The notes beneath the pieces were generated by a model. That model worked only from the letters and a program-made list of their open reading frames with translations. It did not search any database and was not told the origin of the DNA. DNA of 64,000 nt, from the NCBI RefSeq assembly GCF_019599145.1, contig NZ_CP080647.1:7936001-8000000 (forward strand). The letters are read 5' to 3'. Made by a program: the position numbers and the translations under genes. This DNA comes from Streptomyces akebiae. GTDB taxonomy: Bacteria > Actinomycetota > Actinomycetes > Streptomycetales > Streptomycetaceae. This document shows positions 1 through 7,767 of the stretch, piece after piece (positions within the stretch are counted from its first letter, which is position 1; the number at the start of each line of letters is the position of its first letter).

Positions 1-1
1 C

Positions 2-340
2 AACGTCAACGAGGGCTTCTCCGGCGGTGAGAAGAAGCGACACGAGATCCTCCAGCTGGAGCTGCTCCGGCCGAAGGTCGCGATCCTCGACGAGACGGAC
101 TCCGGTCTGGACGTCGACGCGCTCCGGGTCGTCTCCGAGGGCGTCAACCGCGTCCGCGAGACCGGCGAGGTCGGCACCCTGCTGATCACGCACTACACGC
201 GCATCCTGCGCTACATCAAGCCCGACCACGTGCATGTCTTCGCGAACGGCAAGATCGTGGAGTCGGGCGGCCCCGAGCTCGCCGACAAGCTGGAGAACGA
301 GGGCTACGAGGCATACACGAAGGGTGGCGCATCCGCGTGA
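2..340 (+). CDS. sufC: SufC Fe-S assembly ATPase, C-terminal part
   Basis: The gene is cut by the window start; about 112 codons remain. Visible are the ABC signature region ([14 protein letters not shown]), Walker B with the following D-loop ([14 protein letters not shown]) and the switch histidine ([10 protein letters not shown]). The spacing and the FSGGEKKR form are typical of SufC, the soluble ATPase of the SufBCD scaffold that assembles Fe-S clusters in the cytoplasm. Its stop overlaps the GTG start of the cysteine desulfurase by GTGA, so the two are translationally coupled within the suf operon. sufB and sufD should lie just upstream, outside the window. Confidence is high because both motifs and context agree. 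Confidence 0.96.
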   Translation, partial: NVNEGFSGGEKKRHEILQLELLRPKVAILDETDSGLDVDALRVVSEGVNRVRETGEVGTLLITHYTRILRYIKPDHVHVFANGKIVESGGPELADKLENEGYEAYTKGGASA

Positions 341-1593
341 CACAGCTGCCGGGCCTCCTCGACACCGAGGCGATCCGCAAGGACTTCCCCATCCTGGACC
401 GTCAGGTCCACGACGGCCGGAAGCTCGTGTACCTGGACAACGCGGCGACCTCGCAGAAGCCGCGCCAGGTGCTGGACGCCCTGAGCGAGTACTACGAGCG
501 CTACAACGCCAACGTCCACCGCGGTGTGCATGTGCTCGCCGAGGAGGCCACGGCGCTGTACGAGGGCGCGCGCGACAAGGTCGCGTCCTTCATCAACGCG
601 CCCAGCCGCGACGAGGTGATCTTCACCAAGAACGCCTCCGAGTCGCTGAACCTCGTGGCGAACATGCTGGGCTGGGCCGACGAGCCCTACCGGGTGGACG
701 CCGAGACCGAGATCGTCATCACCGAGATGGAGCACCACTCCAACATCGTGCCGTGGCAGCTGCTCTCGCAGCGCACGGGCGCGAAGCTGAAGTGGTTCGG
801 GCTGACCGACGACGGCCGGCTCGACCTGTCCAACATCGACGAGGTCATCACGGAGAAGACGAAGATCGTCTCCTTCGTCCTGGTGTCCAACATCCTCGGC
901 ACGGTCAACCCCGTCGAGGCGATAGTGCGCCGGGCACAGGAGGTCGGTGCCCTGGTCTGCATCGACGCCTCCCAGGCCGCGCCGCACATGCCGCTGGACG
1001 TACAGGCGCTCCAGGCCGACTTCGTGGCCTTCACCGGCCACAAGATGTGCGGCCCGACGGGCATCGGCGTGCTCTGGGGCCGCCAGGAGCTTCTGGAGGA
1101 CCTGCCCCCGTTCCTCGGCGGCGGCGAGATGATCGAGACGGTGTCGATGCACTCGTCGACGTACGCTCCCGCCCCGCACAAGTTCGAGGCGGGCACCCCG
1201 CCGATCGCGCAGGCGGTCGGCCTCGGCGCGGCGATCGACTACCTGAACTCCATCGGCATGGACAAGATCCTCGCCCATGAGCACGCGATCACCGAGTACG
1301 CGGTGAAGCGGCTGACGGAGGTACCGGACCTCAGGATCATCGGCCCCGCCACGGCCGAGGACCGGGGCGCGGCGATCTCCTTCACCCTCGGCGACATCCA
1401 CCCGCACGACGTGGGCCAGGTCCTCGACGAGCAGGGCATCGCGGTCCGGGTCGGCCACCACTGCGCCCGCCCCGTCTGCCTGCGGTACGGAATTCCCGCG
1501 ACCACCCGAGCGTCGTTCTATCTGTACTCCACGCCGGCCGAGATCGATGCCCTGGTCGACGGCCTGGAGCACGTACGGAACTTCTTCGGCTGA
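337..1593 (+). CDS. sufS: SufS cysteine desulfurase
   Basis: A 418-residue PLP enzyme of aminotransferase class V that removes sulfur from cysteine and passes it as a persulfide to SufU for Fe-S assembly. The start [10 protein letters not shown] is the family hallmark. The PLP lysine is K236 in [11 protein letters not shown], and the persulfide cysteine is C376 in [13 protein letters not shown]. The length matches SufS. The GTG start is fixed by the 4-bp overlap with the sufC stop; an ATG-started frame beginning at 234 is a shadow. The gene runs into sufU after 16 bp and is part of the same operon. Confidence 0.97.
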   Translation: MTQLPGLLDTEAIRKDFPILDRQVHDGRKLVYLDNAATSQKPRQVLDALSEYYERYNANVHRGVHVLAEEATALYEGARDKVASFINAPSRDEVIFTKNASESLNLVANMLGWADEPYRVDAETEIVITEMEHHSNIVPWQLLSQRTGAKLKWFGLTDDGRLDLSNIDEVITEKTKIVSFVLVSNILGTVNPVEAIVRRAQEVGALVCIDASQAAPHMPLDVQALQADFVAFTGHKMCGPTGIGVLWGRQELLEDLPPFLGGGEMIETVSMHSSTYAPAPHKFEAGTPPIAQAVGLGAAIDYLNSIGMDKILAHEHAITEYAVKRLTEVPDLRIIGPATAEDRGAAISFTLGDIHPHDVGQVLDEQGIAVRVGHHCARPVCLRYGIPATTRASFYLYSTPAEIDALVDGLEHVRNFFG

Positions 1594-1609
1594 GGGGACG
1601 AGCGATCGC

Positions 1610-2080
1610 ATGAAGCTGGACTCGATGTACCAGGAAGTCATCCTGGACCACTACAAGCACCCCCACGGGCGGGGCTTGCGGGACGGTGACGCCGAGGTAC
1701 ACCACGTGAACCCGACGTGCGGCGACGAGATCACCCTGCGAGTGAAGTACGACGGCACGACCATCGCGGACGTGTCGTACGAGGGCCAGGGCTGCTCGAT
1801 CAGCCAGGCCTCGGCCTCCGTGCTGAACGACCTCCTCGTCGGCAAGGACCTCGCGGACGCGCGGAAGATCCAGGAGACCTTCCTGGAGCTGATGCAGTCC
1901 AAGGGGAAGATCGAGCCGGACGACGCGATGGAGGAGGTGCTGGAGGACGCGGTCGCGTTCGCCGGTGTCTCCAAGTACCCCGCCCGGGTCAAGTGCGCCC
2001 TCCTCAGCTGGATGGCGTGGAAGGACGCGACGGCCCAGGCGCTGGGCGCCGACGCCGACGTCGAAAGGAAGACGGCATGA
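1610..2080 (+). CDS. sufU: SufU Fe-S/sulfur-transfer protein
   Basis: A 156-residue SufU/IscU-like protein, which in Gram-positive suf systems is the zinc-dependent sulfur acceptor of SufS. The zinc and sulfur-handling cysteines are all present: C37 (NPTCGDE), C62 (GQGCSIS) and C129 (RVKCALL). The beginning MKLDSMYQEVILDHYKHP is characteristic. A longer open frame begins at 1547, inside sufS, but the ATG at 1610 starts exactly the conserved N-terminus. The stop overlaps the next start by ATGA. The gene sits between sufS and a DUF59 gene as in other actinobacterial suf operons. Confidence 0.96.
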   Translation: MKLDSMYQEVILDHYKHPHGRGLRDGDAEVHHVNPTCGDEITLRVKYDGTTIADVSYEGQGCSISQASASVLNDLLVGKDLADARKIQETFLELMQSKGKIEPDDAMEEVLEDAVAFAGVSKYPARVKCALLSWMAWKDATAQALGADADVERKTA

Positions 2081-2409
2081 GCGAGACCCTGGAGATGAAG
2101 CCGGCCTCCGAGGAGGAGGTCCGCGAGGCCCTGTACGACGTCGTGGACCCCGAGTTGGGCATCGATGTCGTCAACCTGGGCCTGATCTACGGCATCCACA
2201 TCGACGACGCGAACATCGCGACGATCGACATGACCCTGACCTCGGCGGCCTGTCCGCTGACGGACGTCATCGAGGACCAGGCCAAGTCCGCCACGGACGG
2301 CCTCGTCAACGAACTCCGTATCAACTGGGTCTGGATGCCCCCGTGGGGCCCCGACAAGATCACCGACGACGGTCGTGAGCAGCTTCGTGCGCTCGGGTTC
2401 AACGTCTGA
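2077..2409 (+). CDS. SufT-like metal-sulfur cluster assembly factor (DUF59/MIP18 family)
   Basis: A 110-residue protein, last gene of the suf operon. The core reads YDVVDPELGIDVVNLGLIY, then a TLTSAACPLTD segment with the conserved cysteine of the MIP18/DUF59 family. It ends with the WDPPW-like variant VWMPPWGPDKITDDGR. Family members assist late Fe-S maturation; the exact partner is not known from sequence. The ATG overlaps the sufU stop (ATGA), so it is coupled. A strong hairpin follows 10 bp after the stop. Confidence 0.93.
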   Translation: MSETLEMKPASEEEVREALYDVVDPELGIDVVNLGLIYGIHIDDANIATIDMTLTSAACPLTDVIEDQAKSATDGLVNELRINWVWMPPWGPDKITDDGREQLRALGFNV

Positions 2410-2418
2410 GAGCTGTGA

Positions 2419-2461
2419 CATGGGTGTGGCCCCCGGCGGTTCGCCGGGGGCCACACCCATG
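2419..2461 (+). terminator. suf operon terminator hairpin
   Basis: A perfect 20-bp inverted repeat around a 3-base loop (2419-2438 pairs with 2442-2461), starting 10 bp after the last suf gene. It has no long T-run, as is common in Streptomyces. Because the convergent AbfB gene ends 20 bp further on, the hairpin can serve both strands. Confidence 0.88.
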
Positions 2462-2481
2462 TCCGCGGTGGTGGCGTCCGG

Positions 2482-3408
2482 TCAGGAGAAGCCCTTCACC
2501 AGGTTGTACGTGGCGTCCGCGTAGAAGTAGCCGCTGTGCTCGGCGCGTTCCAGGCGGAGCTGGAAATTGCGGTGGCGGACGAAGTAGCCGGGATAGTTCA
2601 CCGACTCCAGCATGACCGAGCCCGAATAGCCCGAGCGGGGGCAGAAGGTGGCGTCCTGCATGAAGAGGCGGGAGCCGTCGTGGCCGGACGCGCGGAGCAC
2701 GAAGTTCTGGTGGCGCACGTAGCGGCCGTCCGCCATGCGGAAGGAGTAGCAGGAGGAGTTCGCGAGACCGGAGACGACCTTGAAGGAGGAGTCCTCCTTG
2801 GTCTCGCTGCCGCTGCGGGAGCTCACCTGGTCCAGCTGGATCACACCGTCGCGCAGATGCCAGTAGCGGTCCGGGTGGTTGACGGACCGTACGGACTTGC
2901 GCGTCGTCGAGGTGGACGGCGGCTTCTTGGTGGGCGCGGGGGCCTTCGACGGCTCGCTGGTCGGCTTCGCACCGCCCTGCTGCTTGTCGTCGGACGAGCC
3001 CGCGTCCTTGGAGCCGGTGTCCTCGTCCTTCTTGCCGTCGTCGCCGTTCTTCGAGTCGACCTCGGAGCCCTGGGGCTCCGACAGACCGCTCTTGCCGTCC
3101 GGCGCCGAGGTCGCGGGGGGCGACGCGGGCGGGAGGGAGAGGGAGGGCAGGACGCGGTCCTCGCCGGCGGCGGTGGTGCGCCCGTTCTTCGACGACGAGT
3201 CGTCAGGTCCGCTGCCCTGGAGGGTGATCGCGGTGACGCACGACGACACGACGGCGAGGGCCAGGGCGCCGGCCAGCCAGAGGCGGCGCGTGCCCGGTAT
3301 TCGGGTGTCGTTCGGGGCGACACCGGTCTCCCACACCTTCGCGGATCTGAGCACCGGAAGGTTGGGCGTGGTCTCGGCCGGATCAGGTCCGGGCTTTTTT
3401 GGCGGCAT
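2482..3408 (-). CDS. Membrane-anchored protein with C-terminal AbfB domain
   Basis: A 308-residue protein. A cytoplasmic N-terminus (about 40 residues) is followed by one transmembrane segment (LWLAGALALAVVSSCVTA), then a Ser/Thr/Pro/Lys-rich extracellular stalk of about 100 residues. A C-terminal beta-trefoil AbfB-type domain follows (NHPDRYWHLRDG, YVRHQNFVLR, YFVRHRNFQLRL repeats). AbfB domains (CBM42-like) bind arabinofuranose side chains, so a cell-surface sugar-binding role is plausible. No catalytic domain is visible. I chose the ATG at 3408 rather than 3453 because a GAAGGA ribosome site lies 7 bp upstream. It converges on the suf operon. Confidence 0.82.
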   Translation of the reverse strand: MPPKKPGPDPAETTPNLPVLRSAKVWETGVAPNDTRIPGTRRLWLAGALALAVVSSCVTAITLQGSGPDDSSSKNGRTTAAGEDRVLPSLSLPPASPPATSAPDGKSGLSEPQGSEVDSKNGDDGKKDEDTGSKDAGSSDDKQQGGAKPTSEPSKAPAPTKKPPSTSTTRKSVRSVNHPDRYWHLRDGVIQLDQVSSRSGSETKEDSSFKVVSGLANSSCYSFRMADGRYVRHQNFVLRASGHDGSRLFMQDATFCPRSGYSGSVMLESVNYPGYFVRHRNFQLRLERAEHSGYFYADATYNLVKGFS

Positions 3409-3685
3409 GCGCGGTTCCTTCGGCGTCGGCCCAAGGCGGACGTGAATCGTCATGCGGGTCAGGGAGGGTGGTACGTGTCACCCGTGTGCGCAAACCCTGG
3501 CGGTCGTCACACAATCGGGAGATTGACCGTTGAAACAGTAGTGGACCAAGGGGGGTGCGGGGAGCCCATTCGGAGAGCGCTTCCATAACGGAACGGCCCC
3601 GAATGCAGGGCCTCTTGGCCGTCCGCGCTGGTCAATTCCGCCCATAAGCGCGCCTGTGCCGCGCGATATGTACAGGCGTACGCAT

Positions 3686-3707
3686 CATGTGTACGATCGT
3701 ACACATG
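3686..3707. promoter_or_regulatory. Perfect 22-bp palindrome over the SMR start codon (probable TetR operator)
   Basis: Positions 3686-3707 form an uninterrupted 22-bp palindrome with GTACGATCGTAC at its centre; its last three bases are the ATG of the efflux gene. A TetR gene lies immediately downstream in the same operon, so autoregulation through this site is the simple reading. A weaker related half-site pair (GTAC motifs at about 3669-3684) lies just upstream. No ribosome site precedes the ATG. Confidence 0.7.
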
Positions 3708-4025
3708 GGATATCTGTTGCTCGCCACGGCCATAGCCGCCGAAGTGGCCGCCACCACCGCCATGAAGTACAGCGAGGGCTTCAGCAAGCTGTGGCCCTCG
3801 CTGGTCACCGGAGTGGGGTACCTCATCTCCTTCGTCCTGCTCGCCCAGGCGCTGAAGTCGATGTCGATCGGCACGGCGTACGCCATCTGGTCCGGCGTCG
3901 GCACCGCGGCGGTCGCCGCCATCGGACTGGTGCTCTTCGAGGAGGGGTTGAGCTTCGCCAAGGTCGCCGGGATCGTGCTGATCATCGCGGGAGTCGTGGT
4001 GCTGAACCTGGGGGGCGCCCACTGA
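3705..4025 (+). CDS. Small multidrug resistance (SMR/EmrE-family) efflux protein
   Basis: A 106-residue protein with four hydrophobic helices, the usual SMR length. Glu13 in the first helix (AIAAEVAATTAMK) corresponds to the essential proton/drug-coupling Glu14 of EmrE; the second helix has the family pattern SIGTAYAIWSGVG. It should exchange protons for cationic drugs across the membrane as a dimer. The ATG at 3705 gives the canonical N-terminus (MGYLLL); an upstream in-frame ATG at 3687 also lies in the palindrome. Neither has a Shine-Dalgarno sequence, suggesting a leaderless transcript. The stop overlaps the start of the TetR gene. Confidence 0.93.
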   Translation: MGYLLLATAIAAEVAATTAMKYSEGFSKLWPSLVTGVGYLISFVLLAQALKSMSIGTAYAIWSGVGTAAVAAIGLVLFEEGLSFAKVAGIVLIIAGVVVLNLGGAH

Positions 4026-4561
4026 TGGCCCGGCGCTACGACCCCGAGCGGCGGCAGCGCATCATCGACGCGGCGATCCGGGTGGTGGGGGAGAAGGGCA
4101 TCGCCGGGCTGAGCCACCGCACCGTGGCCGCCGAGGCGGACGTGCCCCTCGGTTCGACGACGTACCACTTCAAGACCCTGGACGACCTGATGGTCGCCGC
4201 GCTGCGGCAGGCCAACGAGCGCTACGCGAAGACCGTCGCCGCCCGCGAGGCCCTGCGCGACCCCGGCACCGACCTCGCCGCCGAACTGGCCGCGCTGGGC
4301 GGCGAATGGTTCGCCGGCGACCGCACGGGCCTGGAGGTGGAGTACGAGCTCTACCTCGCCGCCCTGCGCCGCCCCGCCCTGCGGCCCGTCGCCGACGAAT
4401 GGGGCCGGGGCTTCGCCGACTGCCTCGCCGAGCGCACCGACCCGGTGACCGCACGGGCCCTGGTCGCCCTCATCGACGGCATCTGCCTCCAGGTCCTGCT
4501 GACCGGTGCGCCCTACGACGAGCAGTACGCGCGGGAGGTGTTGGCGCGCGTCATTCCCTGA
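4025..4561 (+). CDS. TetR-family regulator of the SMR efflux gene
   Basis: A 178-residue TetR regulator. The N-terminal helix-turn-helix spans about residues 8-55 (RIIDAAIRVVGEKGIAGLSH, then VAAEADVPLGSTTYHFKT). The C-terminal ligand domain is unspecific. Its ATG shares one base with the efflux stop (TGATG), so translation is coupled. Together with the palindrome at 3686-3707 this suggests a drug-responsive autorepressor that frees the efflux operon when ligand binds. The ligand cannot be read from sequence. Confidence 0.92.
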   Translation: MARRYDPERRQRIIDAAIRVVGEKGIAGLSHRTVAAEADVPLGSTTYHFKTLDDLMVAALRQANERYAKTVAAREALRDPGTDLAAELAALGGEWFAGDRTGLEVEYELYLAALRRPALRPVADEWGRGFADCLAERTDPVTARALVALIDGICLQVLLTGAPYDEQYAREVLARVIP

Positions 4562-4650
4562 GCCATGGCCGGGGCGCGCGAGCCAGGGCCGAGGCGCGCG
4601 CCTGCTCCGTCGGCCGCCATGACTCCCCGGAGAGCCACGCCGGACGACTT

Positions 4651-4676
4651 CCCGAGAACCGTGAACCTTTCTCGGG
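4651..4676. repeat. Inverted repeat in the leader of the ECF sigma gene
   Basis: CCCGAGAA and TTCTCGGG, 8 bp each with a 10-base spacer. It lies 90 bp after tetR and 71 bp before the sigma factor start. It may be a weak terminator for the efflux operon or a protein-binding site in the sigma-factor promoter region. Nothing else is evident in this 185-bp gap. Confidence 0.45.
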
Positions 4677-4746
4677 CCATCGGGAAACAAGGGGTGACAG
4701 GAACACGGCGGAGGGGAGCGGTTGTGACGAGCAGGGGGAGCGCCCG

Positions 4747-5349
4747 ATGAGCGGACCACCGCCACAGGCACGCAGGGAGGACGACGCCGAGACCGTCGTC
4801 CAGTCGCTGGAGGAGCCCGAACTGTTCGCGCGGCTCTACGACCGCTACGCGCCGGACATCCACCGGTACGTGGCCCGGCGGCTCGGTGACGCGATGGCCG
4901 ACGACATCACCGCCGACACCTTCCTGACGGCGTTCCGCATCCGTGGCCGCTACGACCGGGCCCATCCCAGCGCCCGCCCCTGGCTGTACGGCATCGCGGG
5001 CAACCTCATCGGCAAGCACCGCCGTACGGAGGTCCGGGCGCTCAAGGCGCTGGCCCGCACCGGACACGATCCCGTCGCCGCGTCCTGGAGCGAGACCTGG
5101 GTCGAGCGGACCGACAGCCGGGTGGCGGCACAGGGACCGCTCGCCGGGGCGTTGGCGGCGCTGCCGGCCGGGGACCGGCACGTCCTGCTGCTCGTCGCCT
5201 GGGCCGACCTCGGCTACCAGGAGGTCGCGCAGGCCCTCGACATCCCCGTGGGAACGGTCCGCTCGCGGCTCAACCGCGCGCGACGCAAGGTGCGTACGGC
5301 GTTGGGAGCCGATCCCGCGTTCGTCGCCGACACGGCGGAGGTGGTCTGA
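4747..5349 (+). CDS. ECF sigma factor (sigma-70 family)
   Basis: A 200-residue extracytoplasmic-function sigma factor. Region 2 covers about residues 25-95 (LFARLYDRYAPDIHRYVARR with DDITADTFLTAF). Region 4 covers about 135-190 (LPAGDRHVLLLVAW, VAQALDIPVGTVRSRLNRAR). The ATG at 4747 is preceded by GGGGGAG; the frame is open from 4306, but that extension overlaps tetR and has no homology. It lies 1 bp from a membrane-protein gene, probably its partner. No classical anti-sigma zinc finger is visible. Confidence 0.93.
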   Translation: MSGPPPQARREDDAETVVQSLEEPELFARLYDRYAPDIHRYVARRLGDAMADDITADTFLTAFRIRGRYDRAHPSARPWLYGIAGNLIGKHRRTEVRALKALARTGHDPVAASWSETWVERTDSRVAAQGPLAGALAALPAGDRHVLLLVAWADLGYQEVAQALDIPVGTVRSRLNRARRKVRTALGADPAFVADTAEVV

Positions 5350-5350
5350 C

Positions 5351-6361
5351 ATGGAGGAGTTGATCGACGAGGTGACCCGCGTGCGGGAGTTGCGCGCCGG
5401 GGCGCCGACCCCCGACCGCGCCCGCCTCGCTCCCGGCCGCGCCCGGCTGCTGGACGCGGCACGGACCGGCGGGCGGCGGCGCCCGGTGTGGACGCGGCCG
5501 CGCTTCGTGATCGTGGGTGTGGCGGCGGCCGTGACCGCGGTGGCGGTGACCGCCTCGCTGCTGGTGGGCCGGGACGACACCCGAGGGCTGTCGACCCCGG
5601 CGACGCTGACGAGCGCGGACCTGAAGGGGATGACCGCGGCGGAGCTGCTGGAGCGGGCGGCGGAGGCGGTGGAGGGGCGGCCGCCGGTCGCGGAGCCTCG
5701 GGCCAAGCAGTGGATGTACGAGAAGAAGGCGGTGGAAGGACCGGACGAGGAGGAGGTGGCACAACTCGGGGACCGGGCACGCTTCTCGGAGGGCTGGATC
5801 CGCTTCGACGGCAGTGCGCACGCCTTCGAGCAACTCGATCCGTTCGGCAAGTTGATCAAGCTCCATGTCACCGAGATGCGGCTGGAGAACGGAGCGGAGG
5901 GCGACGACCGCTCGCCGAGGGAGATGTACAGGTTCGTGGCCACGCTGCCGTCGGACGGGCGGGAAGCGCTGCGCGCCATCCGCGAGAAGGACGCCATCGC
6001 CGACGAGAAGGGAGCCACCCGTGCGCAGAACGACTACAGCGAGCTCTCCGTCCTGCTCGGCACCGACATCAAGCCGTCCGAGGGAGTCGCCGGTCTCTAC
6101 CGTGCCTTCGCCACACTGCCCGATCTGACGTTGGTCGATCACCTGGTGGAGACCGCCGCCGGACGACCGGCCGTCGCCGTCCGCTACAGCGGCGACGACG
6201 ACGGCGACGGCGACGGCGAGCGCGACACCGGGCGGGAGTGGCTGATCGACCCGGAGACGTACGACGTCCTCGGCATGCGCCTGGTCAGAGACGGCAAGGT
6301 GATCGGAGGCAGTTCGGAAGTCACGCTCGCCTTCGTCGACAAGCCCGGCGAACGCGGCTGA
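5351..6361 (+). CDS. CU044_5270-type membrane protein linked to the ECF sigma factor
   Basis: A 336-residue protein that starts 1 bp after the sigma factor stop. About 45 cytoplasmic residues precede one transmembrane helix (FVIVGVAAAVTAVAVTASLL), followed by a 265-residue extracytoplasmic domain. This layout (short Glu-rich N-terminus, one helix, large outer domain) recurs in actinobacterial proteins encoded next to ECF sigma factors, so a sensor or anti-sigma role is inferred. The usual anti-sigma HxxxCxxC motif is absent. An aspartate/glycine repeat (DDDGDGDGE) near residue 280 could bind metal. Confidence 0.75.
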   Translation: MEELIDEVTRVRELRAGAPTPDRARLAPGRARLLDAARTGGRRRPVWTRPRFVIVGVAAAVTAVAVTASLLVGRDDTRGLSTPATLTSADLKGMTAAELLERAAEAVEGRPPVAEPRAKQWMYEKKAVEGPDEEEVAQLGDRARFSEGWIRFDGSAHAFEQLDPFGKLIKLHVTEMRLENGAEGDDRSPREMYRFVATLPSDGREALRAIREKDAIADEKGATRAQNDYSELSVLLGTDIKPSEGVAGLYRAFATLPDLTLVDHLVETAAGRPAVAVRYSGDDDGDGDGERDTGREWLIDPETYDVLGMRLVRDGKVIGGSSEVTLAFVDKPGERG

Positions 6362-6461
6362 CGACCCGCGCGCCATTCGCGGCCCGCTCCACGGGGGTGG
6401 GCGGGCCGCCCGGCCCGTATGTCCGTAAAGTGCCCGTCCTCTGAGACGCCCCCGGCGCGGG

Positions 6462-6492
6462 TTGGCCCGGATGCGCCCCAGGCGGTTAGGTT
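6462..6492 (+). promoter_or_regulatory. Putative dapD promoter, leaderless
   Basis: TTGGCC at 6462-6467 and TAGGTT at 6487-6492 are separated by 19 bp. The -10 hexamer ends 6 bp before the dapD ATG, so transcription would begin at or next to the start codon. No Shine-Dalgarno sequence is present, which fits a leaderless mRNA. Confidence 0.45.
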
Positions 6493-6498
6493 GCCCTC

Positions 6499-7488
6499 AT
6501 GACCGACACGACTGCTCCTCGTACCACCGGCGCCGTGGCCGCCGGCCTCGCCACGATCGCCGCCGACGGCACCGTTCTCGACACCTGGTACCCCACGCCC
6601 GAGCTCACCGCCGAGCCCGGCCCCGCCGGCACCGAGCGGCTGACCGCCGAGCGGGCCGCGGAGCTGCTGGGCGGCGGCGCGACCGCCGCGATCGGTCAGG
6701 ACACGCGCCGGGGCGTCGAGGTCGTCGCGGTCCGTACGGTCATCTCCTCGCTCGACGAGAAGCCGATCGACACGCACGACGCGTACCTGCGTCTCCACCT
6801 GCTCTCCCACCGCCTGGTCAAGCCGCACGGTCAGAGCCTGGACGGCATCTTCGGCCTCCTCGCCAACGTCGCCTGGACCTCGCTCGGCCCGGTCGCCGTC
6901 GACGAGCTGGAGAAGGTGCGCCTCAACGCGCGTGCCGAGGGTCTGCACCTCCAGGTCACGTCCGTCGACAAGTTCCCGCGGATGACGGACTACGTGGCCC
7001 CCAAGGGCGTCCGGATCGCCGACGCCGACCGGGTCCGGCTCGGCGCGCACCTCGCCGAGGGCACCACGGTCATGCACGAGGGCTTCGTCAACTTCAACGC
7101 CGGCACCCTCGGCACGTCGATGGTCGAGGGCCGGATCTCCGCCGGTGTCGTCGTCGGCGACGGCTCGGACATCGGCGGCGGCGCCTCCACCATGGGCACG
7201 CTCTCCGGCGGCGGCAACGTCATCATCTCCATCGGCGAGCGCTGCCTGGTCGGCGCCGAGGCGGGCGTCGGCATCGCGCTGGGCGACGAGTGCGTCGTCG
7301 AGGCCGGCCTGTACGTCACCGCCGGCACCCGCGTCACCATGCCCGACGGCCAGGTCGTCAAGGCCCGCGAACTCTCCGGCGCCTCGAACATCCTCTTCCG
7401 CCGCAACTCGGTCACCGGCACGGTCGAGGCCCGCCCGAACAACGCGGTCTGGGGCGGCCTGAACGAGATCCTGCACAGCCACAACTGA
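6499..7488 (+). CDS. dapD: DapD, tetrahydrodipicolinate N-succinyltransferase
   Basis: A 329-residue enzyme of the succinylase route of lysine and meso-diaminopimelate synthesis; it transfers succinyl from succinyl-CoA to tetrahydrodipicolinate in the cytoplasm. The actinobacterial form is recognised by the N-terminal alpha/beta domain (residues 1-170). A left-handed beta-helix of hexapeptide repeats follows (about 175-290: [20 protein letters not shown], then [17 protein letters not shown]). The end [17 protein letters not shown] fits the group. Length matches. It appears monocistronic, with its own promoter and terminator. Confidence 0.96.
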   Translation: MTDTTAPRTTGAVAAGLATIAADGTVLDTWYPTPELTAEPGPAGTERLTAERAAELLGGGATAAIGQDTRRGVEVVAVRTVISSLDEKPIDTHDAYLRLHLLSHRLVKPHGQSLDGIFGLLANVAWTSLGPVAVDELEKVRLNARAEGLHLQVTSVDKFPRMTDYVAPKGVRIADADRVRLGAHLAEGTTVMHEGFVNFNAGTLGTSMVEGRISAGVVVGDGSDIGGGASTMGTLSGGGNVIISIGERCLVGAEAGVGIALGDECVVEAGLYVTAGTRVTMPDGQVVKARELSGASNILFRRNSVTGTVEARPNNAVWGGLNEILHSHN

Positions 7489-7528
7489 TCATCGGCGGCC
7501 GTGACCTGCGGCCGTCATGGTCATCGCT

Positions 7529-7570
7529 GAGCGCCCTTCCACGGCCCGAGGACGGCCCGGGAGGGCGCTC
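7529..7570 (+). terminator. dapD terminator
   Basis: GAGCGCCCT at 7529 pairs with AGGGCGCTC ending at 7570, extended by further G/C pairs across one mismatch. It lies 40 bp after dapD. The 200 bp that follow, up to the next gene, hold only a 7-bp GCCGGAC/GTCCGGC inverted repeat. Confidence 0.75.
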
Positions 7571-7767
7571 GTGTGTGAGCACCGCATTAGGAGTTCGATC
7601 CGGGCCCCCTTCGGCTGCGGTCGGCGACTGGGGGACGGCCGGACAGAGTCGCGGGTGTACACCCCCGTCCGGCGTCGTTGATGTCAGCCGTGGATGTCAG
7701 AACCTGGTGCGCTGTGCACGTGGTAGCGGCGATGTGGACGTTGAACCGCCTACGTCATGCAACGGCG

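Noticed and set aside
304..1641. Long minus-strand open frame across sufS
   Set aside because: It is the antisense shadow of sufS; the protein is Arg/Val/Leu-rich without recognisable motifs, while the plus-strand frame is clearly SufS.
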